Assembly (NCBI GenBank): GCA_002496355.1
Contig: DAJP01000073.1
Span: 1-10,967, forward strand
Length of the DNA: 10,967 nt
Source of the DNA: Euryarchaeota archaeon UBA346
GTDB lineage: Archaea > Thermoplasmatota > E2 > DHVEG-1
Direction: 5' to 3'
Shown here: piece by piece, positions 1 to 7,587 of the stretch
Position numbering within the stretch: position 1 is the first letter of the stretch
How the letters are laid out: every line of letters starts with the position of its first letter
Notes under the pieces: model-generated
What the model saw: the letters and a program-made list of their open reading frames with translations, nothing else
Told to the model about the DNA's origin: nothing
Databases searched by the model: none
Program-made: the position numbers and the translations under genes

Positions 1-87
1 ACGATAGAAACAGAGTTTAGTAAAGTAAGCGCTGCTGAATGCATCGCAGAAACACTCCTAAAAACAGTCCAACACATAAAAAATTAA
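1..87 (+). CDS. C-terminal fragment of an unidentified protein
   Basis: Frame 1 is open from the window edge to a TAA at 85-87 and encodes 28 residues ending in ...LLKTVQHIKN. The fragment looks like a single amphipathic C-terminal helix (SAAECIAETLL) with no diagnostic motif, so I cannot name the family. It stops just before a short T-run (95-99) that could help terminate its transcript, and before the TATA box of the next gene, which fits a real gene end. The start and most of the gene lie outside the window. Chance read-through of a short open frame cannot be excluded. Confidence 0.5.
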   Translation, partial: TIETEFSKVSAAECIAETLLKTVQHIKN

Positions 88-107
88 GGAGATCTTTTTG
101 GAGATAA

Positions 108-120
108 GTTATTTATAAGA
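108..120 (+). promoter_or_regulatory. Archaeal TATA box for aglB
   Basis: The AT-rich stretch with TTTATAA at 112-118 resembles the euryarchaeal TATA consensus. It lies about 45 nt before the ATG at 160, so a start of transcription about 25 nt downstream (near 140) would leave a short leader containing the SD motif at 147-153. This is inferred from spacing and composition only. A purine-rich stretch (100-107) just upstream could contribute to a BRE-like element. Confidence 0.5.
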
Positions 121-146
121 CCATCAATTTACGGTTGTAACCAACC

Positions 147-153
147 GAGGGTG
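147..153 (+). promoter_or_regulatory. Shine-Dalgarno site fixing the aglB start at 160
   Basis: GAGGGTG at 147-153 is complementary to the 3' end of archaeal 16S rRNA and sits 6 nt before ATG 160. A longer reading that starts at GTG 151 would begin inside this motif, so ATG 160 is the preferred start. Confidence 0.6.
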
Positions 154-159
154 AAACCT

Positions 160-3100
160 ATGCGGAAACGAGCACAATTTAAAATGTCCAATCAATCAGA
201 ATCAGTTCCAACATCGCAACCATCACCGGTCGCAACTGCCCCAACACGAAAGCGATTTCGGATAAAGAAAAACTGGTGGATCGGGATCACACTGATAGCG
301 GTATTTTTCTTGGTTCTCTTCATGAACGCCTATTTCAATATCGTATCAAATGTGAACATAAACCCTAATGGGACCACCCTTACTGACAAGTATTACTTAT
401 CTGGTCCAGATCCGTATTATAACCTACATCTCCTGGACACGACGATGCAGACGGGGCGCTTCCAATATTATTCAGCGAGTAGTCCAGATCCTTTACTTGC
501 CTATCCGTTTGGACAATCAGGAGGACGAGGTCCGTTACTCGTCATGTCTGCAATTGGGTTTAGTCACTTACTCACCCCGTTTATGAGCGAATCAGACGCT
601 CTTGGTTACGCAATGCAGTTCGTCCCAGCACTTTTTGGAGCATTACTTGTCTTCCCTGTCTATTTCATTGGAAAAACATTATTTGGTAAAAAAGCTGGAC
701 TGATTGCTGCTCTTATGATCAGTTTGATACCGATTCATATCAGCTCAGGACACGGATCCGCATTTGCCCTCTTTGATCATGACTCCTTCAACTTGCTTCT
801 CTATTTCCTGACGTTTTTATTCTTCATAAAAAGCATCAAAGAGAAAGATACTACCCGACGGATTCTCTACGCGCTACTTGCAGGATTACCTCTAGCAGCA
901 CTCTCCATGGTTTGGGTAGAAGCCCAGTTCCTCTATACAGTCATCACGGTGTATATCGTTGTACAACTCATATTTGATCTCTTCACCAATAAAGTCGAAG
1001 AAGGCTTTGTTCTAAGCGCTTCCATCACATTGTTCACTGGTTTTTTTGTCTCATGGCCATTTCCCTTTGCGCGAGGAATCCCCTTTGACCTCCCGTTCTA
1101 TTTAGCACTTGGTGTCTTAGTCTTTGGTGGTCTCTGCATCCTTTTCAAACGAAAACAGATCCCCTGGGTCATCTCATACCCGATCATCGCTGGTATTGGT
1201 GTTGCCGCTGCCGGGTTCCTTTACATTGTATATAGTTTCCCAGAAACGTTCTCCCTTTTCAGCCCATTAAATGACCTCTCCCGTATCCTCTACGGGGCTG
1301 GTATTTATGGAAACAAAGTATCCCTCACGATCGCAGAAGCAGGTACCTATAATCTGAGTAGGACCGTCATGTCCTATGGACCAGCGTTGTACTGGCTCGC
1401 CTGGGCTGGTTTCGTATTCCTTATCTATCAATATGTAAAACAGAAAGGACGGAAGGATTATCTCATGATCCTCACCCTGTTTGTCATCGACATCTGGTTG
1501 ACCTCGACAGCGGGTCGTTTCCTAAATGACATGGTGCCACTGATCGCCTTGCTCGCCGGATGGATTATTTGGTTCTTGATCAGTAAGATTGATTACAAAC
1601 AGATGGCTCGGAACATACGGAATGCTGGTGGTGGACTCAGAGGGATTCGGAAAGGTGTGAGGATCTATCATGTCTTCGGAGTCCTTTTTATTGCATTTCT
1701 TATCTTAATCCCAAACGGGTTCCTTGCTCTCGATGCAGCAGTACCCTCGGCAGTAACAAAGAACGGCACCAGTAATATGAAGTATGATTTCTTCGGGAAG
1801 AATCATTCCTCTGCCTTCGGGTCAAGCACATACAAAGAGCAGTATTGGGTTGATGCATTTGCATGGTTGAATAAACAGGACACCCAGATAACAGATCCAG
1901 TGAAACGCCCCGCCTTCATCTCGTGGTGGGATTACGGGTTTTATGAAGTGGCTGTCGGAGGACATCCGACTGTCGCAGATAACTTCCAAGATGGTATTCC
2001 ACCAGCAGCTAATTTCCATACCGCAACAAGTGAGAAAGAAGGTATCGCCGTATGGATTGTTCGATTACTCGAAGGAAATCGAAAGGATAACAACGGGGTC
2101 GCTTTCTCAGATTCTGTTATTGCTGCTCTGCAAAAACATCTTGGGAATAACAATACAACCCAGATTACCTCCTGGATGCTGAATCCAGCACTATCACCAT
2201 CACAGGGTAAACCAATCGGGGTGCAGTACGACCAGGCACTTAGTAAATTAATACCCGTTGGTGAACAATACGCAGATAACGCCTATTATCATGACATTAC
2301 ACAATTATTAAACGACACCCTGACCGATGAGCAAATCACTTGGTTGTATCATGACATCCAACAGGCTACCGGATACAGTATTCGATATTATGGGGTGGAG
2401 GGATATGATGAGCAGATTTTCAACATCTTCGCATTCCTTGGTGATAAAAGCAATATCTTAACCGCACTTCGAACCACGGGAAAGCAATTCTATAATCCTG
2501 AGGATGACTTTATCCAGGTAGTCTACACAGGGTACACGGTCAACACCGATGGCACCCAGGGTCCTGATGGCCAATGGGCCGCGAAGGAGCTCAACGATAT
2601 GCCACAGGAGCAGCGGAACCGTGTCGCGATCACAGGGACCTCCAGCGTCTACAAAGAGGCTTATTTCAATACCATGTTTTACCGAGCCTATGTCGGAGCC
2701 CCAGCCCAACAGGATTCAAATGGGAATCTTCAAACCCCCAGTCAACAGATCCCCTGTTACGCGATGAAGCATTTCATACCCGTCTATATTTCACCATATC
2801 CTTACTATGGTCAGGGGAGGAGTGCTGTGGTGATCGCAAAATACTATGAAGGGGCGTATTTCAACGGATCGATATCCTGCAATAACACCCCGCTTTCCTT
2901 TGTGACCGCTGCGGTTCTCGATGAGTATGGGTTCCCGCATGATTATGTGTCAACCGATGAAAATGGAACCTTTAGCCTTCTCGCACCAGGCGGGAACATC
3001 ACCTTACTGTTCACCTACGCCAATGATGTGTTCCTCAAGAGCGTCACCTTTAACAGCACCACTGATGTGTTGTACGCACCAGTCACCGACGCGGAAGCGA

Positions 3101-4326
3101 TGCGTCTGAACGGTTCGAAATATTCCCGTTCGTTCGGCATCAATGTCAACCTCTCAACACTCGAAGGATTTGTGTATCAAGACAACAACAACAATAACAC
3201 GTACGAACCGACCATTGATACCCCGTTGTCAGGTATTAACATCCAATTGAACGATTATTATTTCGGTAGACCCGTCCCCTCGGTGACCACCGATGCACAA
3301 GGACATTACATCTTCCAGAACCTCTACCCGAGTAAATACAATCTGTCCGCAGTGGAGGGAGACTACACGCTCCTCAACATGCAAGCCATCAATATGGAAC
3401 CCGGGAATAACTCCTATAATATTTCAAAACCGAAACTCGCTGGGATCAAAGGCGTCGTCTATCAGGACAGCAACGGCGATAAGAAATACACCGCTGGTGA
3501 GGAAGAAAGCAACGTGCAGATCAAGTTAACCTACACCAAACTCAATGGGGCAAAACTCTCAGTCGCCAATGTCACGACCGTTGCCTCAGGCGCTTATGCA
3601 TTCCCATCATTAATACCAGGAGCATACACCCTGAATGCGACAAAAATCAACGCCTCAACGGGACAGCTTGATTTCCTCACAGAACAAGCAATCACCCTTA
3701 CTACGAATAAAACATCCTGGGTGAACATCTCCTTGACCTACGCACCGGTCGCAGTCAACGGAAACACACTGTATAATGGGACTGGAGTCAGTGGAATCCC
3801 CATAACATTCGCACCAGATAAGTCAGTAAAAAACAACACCGCGACAAAACAAGGCTCTGCGACATCGACTGCACAAGGATCCTACACCGTATCACTCGTT
3901 CCCGGCACCTACAATGTAACTGTTAAGAAGACCGAGAGTGGAACCACTGTCTACACGTTCACAGGAAAACTCGTCCTGTCCATCGGAGAAGGCACTGTAT
4001 CGTACGACCTCACATTGACAAAAACATCGGTAACTGTCCGTGGAGCTGCCACGTATAATGGGTCAGGAAAAGCGAACATGACCATCTTCTTCACAAAAGA
4101 CCTGAACATCCAGAACAATACCGCAGTCACTACCAGTGTGAAAACCAATTCCAACGGGTTGTACACCATCGAGCTGACCCCCGGGTCCTATAATGTGACC
4201 GTCGAAACAACCGTCAATGAAAGCGGGCAAAATATCACCTATGTCAGCACCGGGAGGATCACGGTCAGCAGCGGTGAGGCACCAAGGGTCAATAACATCG
4301 TCCTCACACGGGAACAATCATCCTAA
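160..4326 (+). CDS. aglB: AglB/STT3-type oligosaccharyltransferase with long repeat-domain tail
   Basis: This is the catalytic subunit of archaeal N-glycosylation (GT66 family). It transfers a lipid-linked oligosaccharide to Asn in N-X-S/T sequons on the outer face of the membrane. The 1388-residue protein has a basic cytoplasmic N-terminus, a first membrane helix at about 39-59 and many further helices up to about 524. Visible motifs are Asp84 in GPDPYY (first metal-binding acidic motif), D206-H-D208 (second DXD-type motif), TIAE at 390-393 (external loop 5), Arg453 in AGRF, and WWDYG at 589-593 (acceptor sequon recognition). I could not confidently place the DK/MI motif. Residues from about 895 form a tail of five predicted beta-sandwich modules: one carboxypeptidase-regulatory-like (about 905-985), two SdrD-B-like (about 1001-1085 and 1096-1190) and two tandem related modules (1197-1290 and 1291-1388). 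The tail carries about 25 sequons and no final membrane helix. AglB proteins are usually about 800-1000 residues, so this one is unusually long. It appears to be transcribed alone. Confidence 0.95.
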   Translation: MRKRAQFKMSNQSESVPTSQPSPVATAPTRKRFRIKKNWWIGITLIAVFFLVLFMNAYFNIVSNVNINPNGTTLTDKYYLSGPDPYYNLHLLDTTMQTGRFQYYSASSPDPLLAYPFGQSGGRGPLLVMSAIGFSHLLTPFMSESDALGYAMQFVPALFGALLVFPVYFIGKTLFGKKAGLIAALMISLIPIHISSGHGSAFALFDHDSFNLLLYFLTFLFFIKSIKEKDTTRRILYALLAGLPLAALSMVWVEAQFLYTVITVYIVVQLIFDLFTNKVEEGFVLSASITLFTGFFVSWPFPFARGIPFDLPFYLALGVLVFGGLCILFKRKQIPWVISYPIIAGIGVAAAGFLYIVYSFPETFSLFSPLNDLSRILYGAGIYGNKVSLTIAEAGTYNLSRTVMSYGPALYWLAWAGFVFLIYQYVKQKGRKDYLMILTLFVIDIWLTSTAGRFLNDMVPLIALLAGWIIWFLISKIDYKQMARNIRNAGGGLRGIRKGVRIYHVFGVLFIAFLILIPNGFLALDAAVPSAVTKNGTSNMKYDFFGKNHSSAFGSSTYKEQYWVDAFAWLNKQDTQITDPVKRPAFISWWDYGFYEVAVGGHPTVADNFQDGIPPAANFHTATSEKEGIAVWIVRLLEGNRKDNNGVAFSDSVIAALQKHLGNNNTTQITSWMLNPALSPSQGKPIGVQYDQALSKLIPVGEQYADNAYYHDITQLLNDTLTDEQITWLYHDIQQATGYSIRYYGVEGYDEQIFNIFAFLGDKSNILTALRTTGKQFYNPEDDFIQVVYTGYTVNTDGTQGPDGQWAAKELNDMPQEQRNRVAITGTSSVYKEAYFNTMFYRAYVGAPAQQDSNGNLQTPSQQIPCYAMKHFIPVYISPYPYYGQGRSAVVIAKYYEGAYFNGSISCNNTPLSFVTAAVLDEYGFPHDYVSTDENGTFSLLAPGGNITLLFTYANDVFLKSVTFNSTTDVLYAPVTDAEAMRLNGSKYSRSFGINVNLSTLEGFVYQDNNNNNTYEPTIDTPLSGINIQLNDYYFGRPVPSVTTDAQGHYIFQNLYPSKYNLSAVEGDYTLLNMQAINMEPGNNSYNISKPKLAGIKGVVYQDSNGDKKYTAGEEESNVQIKLTYTKLNGAKLSVANVTTVASGAYAFPSLIPGAYTLNATKINASTGQLDFLTEQAITLTTNKTSWVNISLTYAPVAVNGNTLYNGTGVSGIPITFAPDKSVKNNTATKQGSATSTAQGSYTVSLVPGTYNVTVKKTESGTTVYTFTGKLVLSIGEGTVSYDLTLTKTSVTVRGAATYNGSGKANMTIFFTKDLNIQNNTAVTTSVKTNSNGLYTIELTPGSYNVTVETTVNESGQNITYVSTGRITVSSGEAPRVNNIVLTREQSS
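3160..3730 (+). repeat. Two SdrD-B-like modules in the AglB tail
   Basis: Two similar segments begin LEGFVYQDNNNNNTY (residues 1001-1015) and IKGVVYQDSNGDKKY (1096-1110). Each has the G-x-V-Y-x-D plus Asp/Asn-rich loop typical of SdrD-B-like beta-sandwich domains, followed by a module end of the form 'G-x-Y-x-F/x-x-L-x-P-x-x-Y-x-L'. The acidic/Asn-rich loop could bind calcium, which is inferred from the family. The spacing between the two starts is about 95 residues. Confidence 0.7.
3748..4323 (+). repeat. Tandem 94-residue modules at the AglB C-terminus
   Basis: Residues 1197-1290 and 1291-1388 align with each other. Both contain YNG(T/S)G near the start, NNTA in the middle, a 'G-x-Y-T-(V/I)-x-L-x-P-G-(T/S)-YNVTV' core, and a TG(K/R) segment followed by GE and a final L-T-(K/R) strand. 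The period is 94 residues (282 nt). The nucleotide sequences have diverged while the protein pattern is kept, so this is an old duplication rather than a recent one. Confidence 0.75.
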
Positions 4327-4330
4327 AACA

Positions 4331-4358
4331 GGAGAGGCGGGTTCCTCTCCACCACATT
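4331..4358 (+). terminator. Hairpin terminator after aglB
   Basis: GGAGAGG (4331-4337) and CCTCTCC (4344-4350) form a perfect 7-bp stem with a 6-nt loop. It starts 4 nt after the aglB stop and is followed by a T-rich stretch (4357-4364). The position and shape fit transcript termination, and it separates aglB from the following block. Archaeal terminators usually depend mainly on T-runs, so the role of the stem is inferred. Confidence 0.5.
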
Positions 4359-4365
4359 TTATTTA
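4355..4365 (+). promoter_or_regulatory. TATA-like box for the AMMECR1-pyrC block
   Basis: ATTTTATTTA lies about 30 nt before ATG 4390. At the usual archaeal spacing, transcription would start at about 4384-4390, giving a leaderless or nearly leaderless message. This supports ATG 4390 over the upstream in-frame ATG 4366, which would be part of the promoter region. It overlaps the T-rich tail of the aglB terminator. Confidence 0.45.
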
Positions 4366-4389
4366 ATGCTTCTCTGTATACTACTTCTG

Positions 4390-4998
4390 ATGTTGACGCT
4401 TCAAGACGGGACGAAAGCAGTTCAATTCGCACGACACGTTATCCATAATTATGTCGGGGGGAGGAAAATTGCTTCATCTGATCTCGGGCGTGTCTTCCAA
4501 GAAAAACAAGGGGTTTTTGTCACCCTGCATACGTTTCCGGACCACGAGTTACGAGGATGTATTGGGATACCCCTTCCTGTGATGTCATTACAGGAGGCGA
4601 TTGTTGAATCCGCTCAATCTGTTACCCAAGACCCCCGGTTTCCTCCCTTGCAGGAGAGCGAGCTTGATGCGATTCTCGTAGAAATGACCGTGCTGACAAA
4701 ACCAGAACTCATCAAAGTAAAACAACCAAAAGACTACATGAACAATATCCAGATCGGACGAGACGGGCTCATCGTAGAACACGGTTTTTATAAAGGATTA
4801 TTGCTCCCTCAAGTCCCGGTCGAACAAGGATGGGACCTGGAAGAATACCTCTCACAGACCTGTATGAAAGCAGGAGTACCTGCGGACGCATGGTTTGAGA
4901 AAACCACGAGGATTTCAAAGTTCCAAGGGCAAATCTTTACGGAAGTAAAACCACATGGGCCTGTGCAGGAGACGCGCCTTGATGGATCTCACAGTTGA
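4390..4998 (+). CDS. AMMECR1-domain protein
   Basis: This is a standalone 202-residue member of the AMMECR1 family (PF01871/TIGR00296), a widely conserved archaeal and eukaryotic family without an established biochemical function. The signature LRGCIG is at 54-59, followed by DPRFPPL (81-87), a GRDGLIV segment (123-129), LLLPQV (137-142), and a conserved Cys158 in a region ending KAGVPADAW. The full domain is present at the usual length of about 200 residues. I chose ATG 4390 because family members begin right before the 'L-x-x-x-x-G-x-x-x-V-x-x-A-R' helix seen here at residues 4-15, and because an upstream ATG at 4366 would add a short non-family extension over the promoter. The gene opens a co-directional block, and its last 17 nt overlap pyrC. 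In other genomes AMMECR1 is linked to Memo and radical SAM domains, but neither is present here. Confidence 0.92.
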   Translation: MLTLQDGTKAVQFARHVIHNYVGGRKIASSDLGRVFQEKQGVFVTLHTFPDHELRGCIGIPLPVMSLQEAIVESAQSVTQDPRFPPLQESELDAILVEMTVLTKPELIKVKQPKDYMNNIQIGRDGLIVEHGFYKGLLLPQVPVEQGWDLEEYLSQTCMKAGVPADAWFEKTTRISKFQGQIFTEVKPHGPVQETRLDGSHS

Positions 4999-6265
4999 AG
5001 GAAAAATCTACCACAACGGGTCATTCGAACAAGCTTGTGTTTCTATCAAGCAAGGGAAAATCGTTTCGATAAAAAAAACCTTGAAATCAGACAATCATCT
5101 TAATGTTGGAACCAATCTGATACTGCCTGCAGGTATCGATAGTCATGTGCACTTCCGTGATCCCGGTTTTCCTCAGAAAGAAGATTTTTCTACAGGCTCG
5201 ACTGCGGCTGCTTTCGGCGGTATTTCCTGCATCTTTGATATGCCGAACACACAGCCTCAGACCATAAGCACACGGACACTCATGGAGAAGACACAACTCG
5301 CTTCACAGAAAAGCTATGTTGATTTCGGTATTTTTGCTGGAGTGAATGACGAGAACATCGGAAGGCTTTCTGAGCTCTCCTCCTACTGCGCTGGTTTTAA
5401 GATTTTTTTAGGAAACAGTACCCATTCCCTTCATATCAGTCCACAGAATCTCAAAGTCGCCTTAGGAGAAGCAGATCGAACAAAGAAGATAACTTTAGTA
5501 CATGCAGAAGATGAACATTGTCTGAAAAAACATGAAGACCGGGAACAGTCTCTTGTTGATCATCTCCGCTGTCGATCTACGGAATGCGAAGAGGCTGCTA
5601 TAAGGAGCATCCTTCAAAACGGTCATGACTTTTCGTCTCCTCTTCACATCTGTCATCTCTCCTCCTATGACGGTCTTGAGCTGCTTCGGAGGAGACCAAA
5701 GAACATAAGCGTCGGAGTCACTCCGCATCACCTTTTTTTCGATGTGCAAACATTGAACAAGAACCAAACATTCTATAAAGTGAACCCCCCGATCCGATCG
5801 AGCTTCGACAGGGAAGCTCTGTGGAAAGGAGTCAATACTCATCAGATTGATATCTTGGAATCCGACCATGCTCCACATACCACGGAAGAAAAAACTGTTG
5901 ACTTCGACAGCGCCCCCTCTGGGGTTCCTGGAGTCGAAACCCTCTATCCTCTCATGCTGGTCTCGATAAAAAAAGGACAACTTGCGCTTGACACGCTTCT
6001 TTCGATGTTTTGTGAAACGCCAGCGCAGATCCTCCATCTACCGAAAGGAAAACTAGAGATCGGTCGGGATGCAGATTTCATCGTGGTAGATATGAAAAAT
6101 ATACAGAAGATTTCTGCGGAACATCTTCATTCGAAATGCGGTTGGACGCCCTTTGAAGGATTCCCAGCGATATTCCCCTCAATGGTATTTATTCGAGGAG
6201 AAAAAGTTATAGACGATCATCAAATTCTCGTCAAACAAGGATTCGGTAAATCTGTCGGAGTGTAA
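4982..6265 (+). CDS. pyrC: Dihydroorotase (class I)
   Basis: This enzyme catalyses the reversible cyclisation of N-carbamoyl-L-aspartate to L-dihydroorotate, the third step of UMP synthesis, in the cytoplasm. The 427-residue protein has the amidohydrolase pattern in order: H55-V-H57-F-R59-D-P-G (metal ligands and substrate Arg), M-P-N89-T (substrate Asn), K140 in FKIFLG (candidate carboxylated lysine), H174 in HAED, H225 in CHLSS, and catalytic D295 in ESDHAPHT. A GVPGVETLYPLML segment follows, as in dihydroorotases rather than hydantoinases. ATG 4982 puts the first strand in the normal place. An upstream in-frame ATG at 4955 would add nine residues translated from AMMECR1 coding sequence. 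AGGAG at 4967-4971 inside the AMMECR1 gene is the likely SD site, so the two genes are probably translationally coupled. The stop is 3 nt before the next gene. Confidence 0.95.
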   Translation: MDLTVEGKIYHNGSFEQACVSIKQGKIVSIKKTLKSDNHLNVGTNLILPAGIDSHVHFRDPGFPQKEDFSTGSTAAAFGGISCIFDMPNTQPQTISTRTLMEKTQLASQKSYVDFGIFAGVNDENIGRLSELSSYCAGFKIFLGNSTHSLHISPQNLKVALGEADRTKKITLVHAEDEHCLKKHEDREQSLVDHLRCRSTECEEAAIRSILQNGHDFSSPLHICHLSSYDGLELLRRRPKNISVGVTPHHLFFDVQTLNKNQTFYKVNPPIRSSFDREALWKGVNTHQIDILESDHAPHTTEEKTVDFDSAPSGVPGVETLYPLMLVSIKKGQLALDTLLSMFCETPAQILHLPKGKLEIGRDADFIVVDMKNIQKISAEHLHSKCGWTPFEGFPAIFPSMVFIRGEKVIDDHQILVKQGFGKSVGV

Positions 6266-6268
6266 AGC

Positions 6269-6757
6269 ATGTTTGATTTTTTACCACAATGGTTCCAGAT
6301 ATTCTTTTTTTCTATGGTCCCCTGGCTTGAGGCACGCTACGTCATACCGTTCTCTATGCTGGAGTACGGGTGGCAATGGTGGCAGGCGTTCCCTCTCGCG
6401 ATTGCAGGGAATATCTTACCAATCCCCTTCATCCTCCTCTTCTTCAAATATGTAGAGAAATTCCTCCGAAGGTACAACTTTTGGGCACAGATAATGGACT
6501 GGTTGTTCGCAAGAACACGAAAGAAAGCAACTGAACGAATCAGGAAATACGAATACTTAGGTCTCTTCGCATTTGTCGCCTTGCCTATTCCCTTCACCGG
6601 TGCCTGGACTGGTGCACTCATCGCGTATCTTTTTGATTTAAAATTCTCCCGGTCCCTTCTCGCGATTTTTTTTGGTATTATCCTTGCAGCAGCAATCATG
6701 ATTGTCTTGACGATTTATATCAGTTGGGCGCTTACGTATCTTGGAATCAACATCTAG
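6269..6757 (+). CDS. COG2426 small multidrug-export-like membrane protein
   Basis: This 162-residue, strongly hydrophobic protein matches the COG2426/PF06695 family, annotated as putative small multidrug export proteins, for which no substrate has been firmly shown. The family pattern is clear: PWLEAR (18-23) near the N-terminus, GNILPIP (47-53), a basic cytoplasmic loop (about 64-95, rich in Arg/Lys), ALPIPFTGAWTGALIA (104-119) with the conserved Pro/Gly/Trp cluster, and a final membrane helix (about 131-155). I expect about four membrane-embedded segments, possibly including re-entrant loops around the Pro-rich motifs. GGAG at 6257-6260 inside the pyrC end gives a good SD site 8 nt before the ATG. 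It lies between pyrC and the IMPase gene with gaps of 3 and 9 nt, so it is very likely co-transcribed. The functional link to its neighbours is unknown. Confidence 0.9.
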   Translation: MFDFLPQWFQIFFFSMVPWLEARYVIPFSMLEYGWQWWQAFPLAIAGNILPIPFILLFFKYVEKFLRRYNFWAQIMDWLFARTRKKATERIRKYEYLGLFAFVALPIPFTGAWTGALIAYLFDLKFSRSLLAIFFGIILAAAIMIVLTIYISWALTYLGINI

Positions 6758-6766
6758 GGGGATCCT

Positions 6767-7552
6767 ATGGACGAGAAACTCAAATTGCTGGCTAATGATA
6801 TTGTCGAAAAAATATGGAAAGGCGTAAAAAAAGAGAAACGGAATAATTTCTATAAACTTGGGAAAACTATTGGCATTGGTGCTGATGGGTCACCAACCTC
6901 CTACATTGATCAGGTTGCAGAGGATATCGCAATCAGTATCTTAGAAAAATCAGATGTTCGAGTCAACCTTCTCAGTGAAGAAAAAGGGTTTGTTGACTTC
7001 GGTGGGAAATACGTTTTCGTACTCGACCCGGTGGATGGTACACGCAACGCGTATCGAGGAATCCCTTTCTATTCTGTCTCCTTGGCGATAGGAACCTCCA
7101 AGATAAGCGATGTTGACTATGGAATTGTCAAAAACATCCCAACTGGTGATGTCTTCACCGCAGAGAAACATCATGGCGCTTTTCTGAACAACACGCGGGT
7201 CAGAGTCTGCGAGGTGCCTTCTACAGACATGCTCTCCTCGATATCACTGGGCAAGAACTATACGCCTCGAGCTGGAGTGCTATCAAAAAAAGGCAATGTA
7301 CGCTCATATGGTGCAGCATCCCTGGAGATGTGTTTGGTCGCTATCAGCGCGCTTGATTACTACTTTGTCGGACGAAACATTCTCCGTGTCGTGGATATCG
7401 CTGCAGCGACCCTGATCGTCCGAGAGGCAGGAGGTATCGTGAAAACAATTGCTGGTGATGATCTTGACATGGAGTTCGATGTCACAGGCAGAACCAGTGT
7501 GGTCGCAACCTGTTCAGAGGCATTGTTTAAGGATTTGCTCCCGAAGGCATAA
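6767..7552 (+). CDS. Archaeal inositol monophosphatase / fructose-1,6-bisphosphatase family protein
   Basis: This 261-residue protein is a Mg-dependent, Li-sensitive-type phosphatase of the IMPase fold. Archaeal members often hydrolyse both inositol-1-phosphate and fructose-1,6-bisphosphate (class IV FBPase), acting in gluconeogenesis or in inositol supply for lipids and solutes. Metal-binding residues are visible: E71 in SEEKG, D87-P-V-D90-G-T, and D210 in the RVVDIAAA segment, followed by REAGG. The length is standard (about 250-260 residues). The late motif lacks the Trp of bacterial SuhB-like enzymes (WDxAAG) and resembles archaeal members. GGGGGA at 6757-6762 is the SD site, overlapping the stop of the preceding gene. 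Sequence alone cannot separate IMPase, FBPase or NAD-kinase-associated phosphatase roles. A gene for lipid synthesis follows, which makes an inositol-lipid role possible but unproven. Confidence 0.9.
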   Translation: MDEKLKLLANDIVEKIWKGVKKEKRNNFYKLGKTIGIGADGSPTSYIDQVAEDIAISILEKSDVRVNLLSEEKGFVDFGGKYVFVLDPVDGTRNAYRGIPFYSVSLAIGTSKISDVDYGIVKNIPTGDVFTAEKHHGAFLNNTRVRVCEVPSTDMLSSISLGKNYTPRAGVLSKKGNVRSYGAASLEMCLVAISALDYYFVGRNILRVVDIAAATLIVREAGGIVKTIAGDDLDMEFDVTGRTSVVATCSEALFKDLLPKA

Positions 7553-7563
7553 AACATAAATAC
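7551..7563 (+). promoter_or_regulatory. TATA-like box before GGGP synthase
   Basis: The AT-rich run ATAAAACATAAATAC straddles and follows the IMPase stop. Its centre is about 30 nt before ATG 7588, which would fit a leaderless transcript starting near that codon. No SD motif precedes either candidate ATG (7570 or 7588). The assignment is weak because AT-rich stretches are common between genes. Confidence 0.3.
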
Positions 7564-7587
7564 ATCTGGATGTTCTTTTCTCCGACA

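Noticed and set aside
85..107. Repeated GGAGAT as a possible operator
   Set aside because: Two copies of a 6-nt purine motif near a promoter are too little to support a regulatory site.
151..159. GTG start for aglB
   Set aside because: The GTG is part of the probable SD motif, and ATG 160 has the proper spacing to it.
3181..3200. AAC-rich microsatellite
   Set aside because: It encodes the Asn-rich loop of an SdrD-B-like module and is short, so it is better explained by protein sequence than by a repeat element.
4955..4981. Upstream ATG for pyrC
   Set aside because: The nine extra residues come from the AMMECR1 coding region and are not expected in dihydroorotases. ATG 4982 has a usable SD and the right N-terminal length.
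5495..6037. 180-codon open frame on the minus strand
   Set aside because: It lies wholly antisense to pyrC, whose catalytic motifs are intact, and its translation is rich in Arg/Lys/Phe with no recognisable domain.
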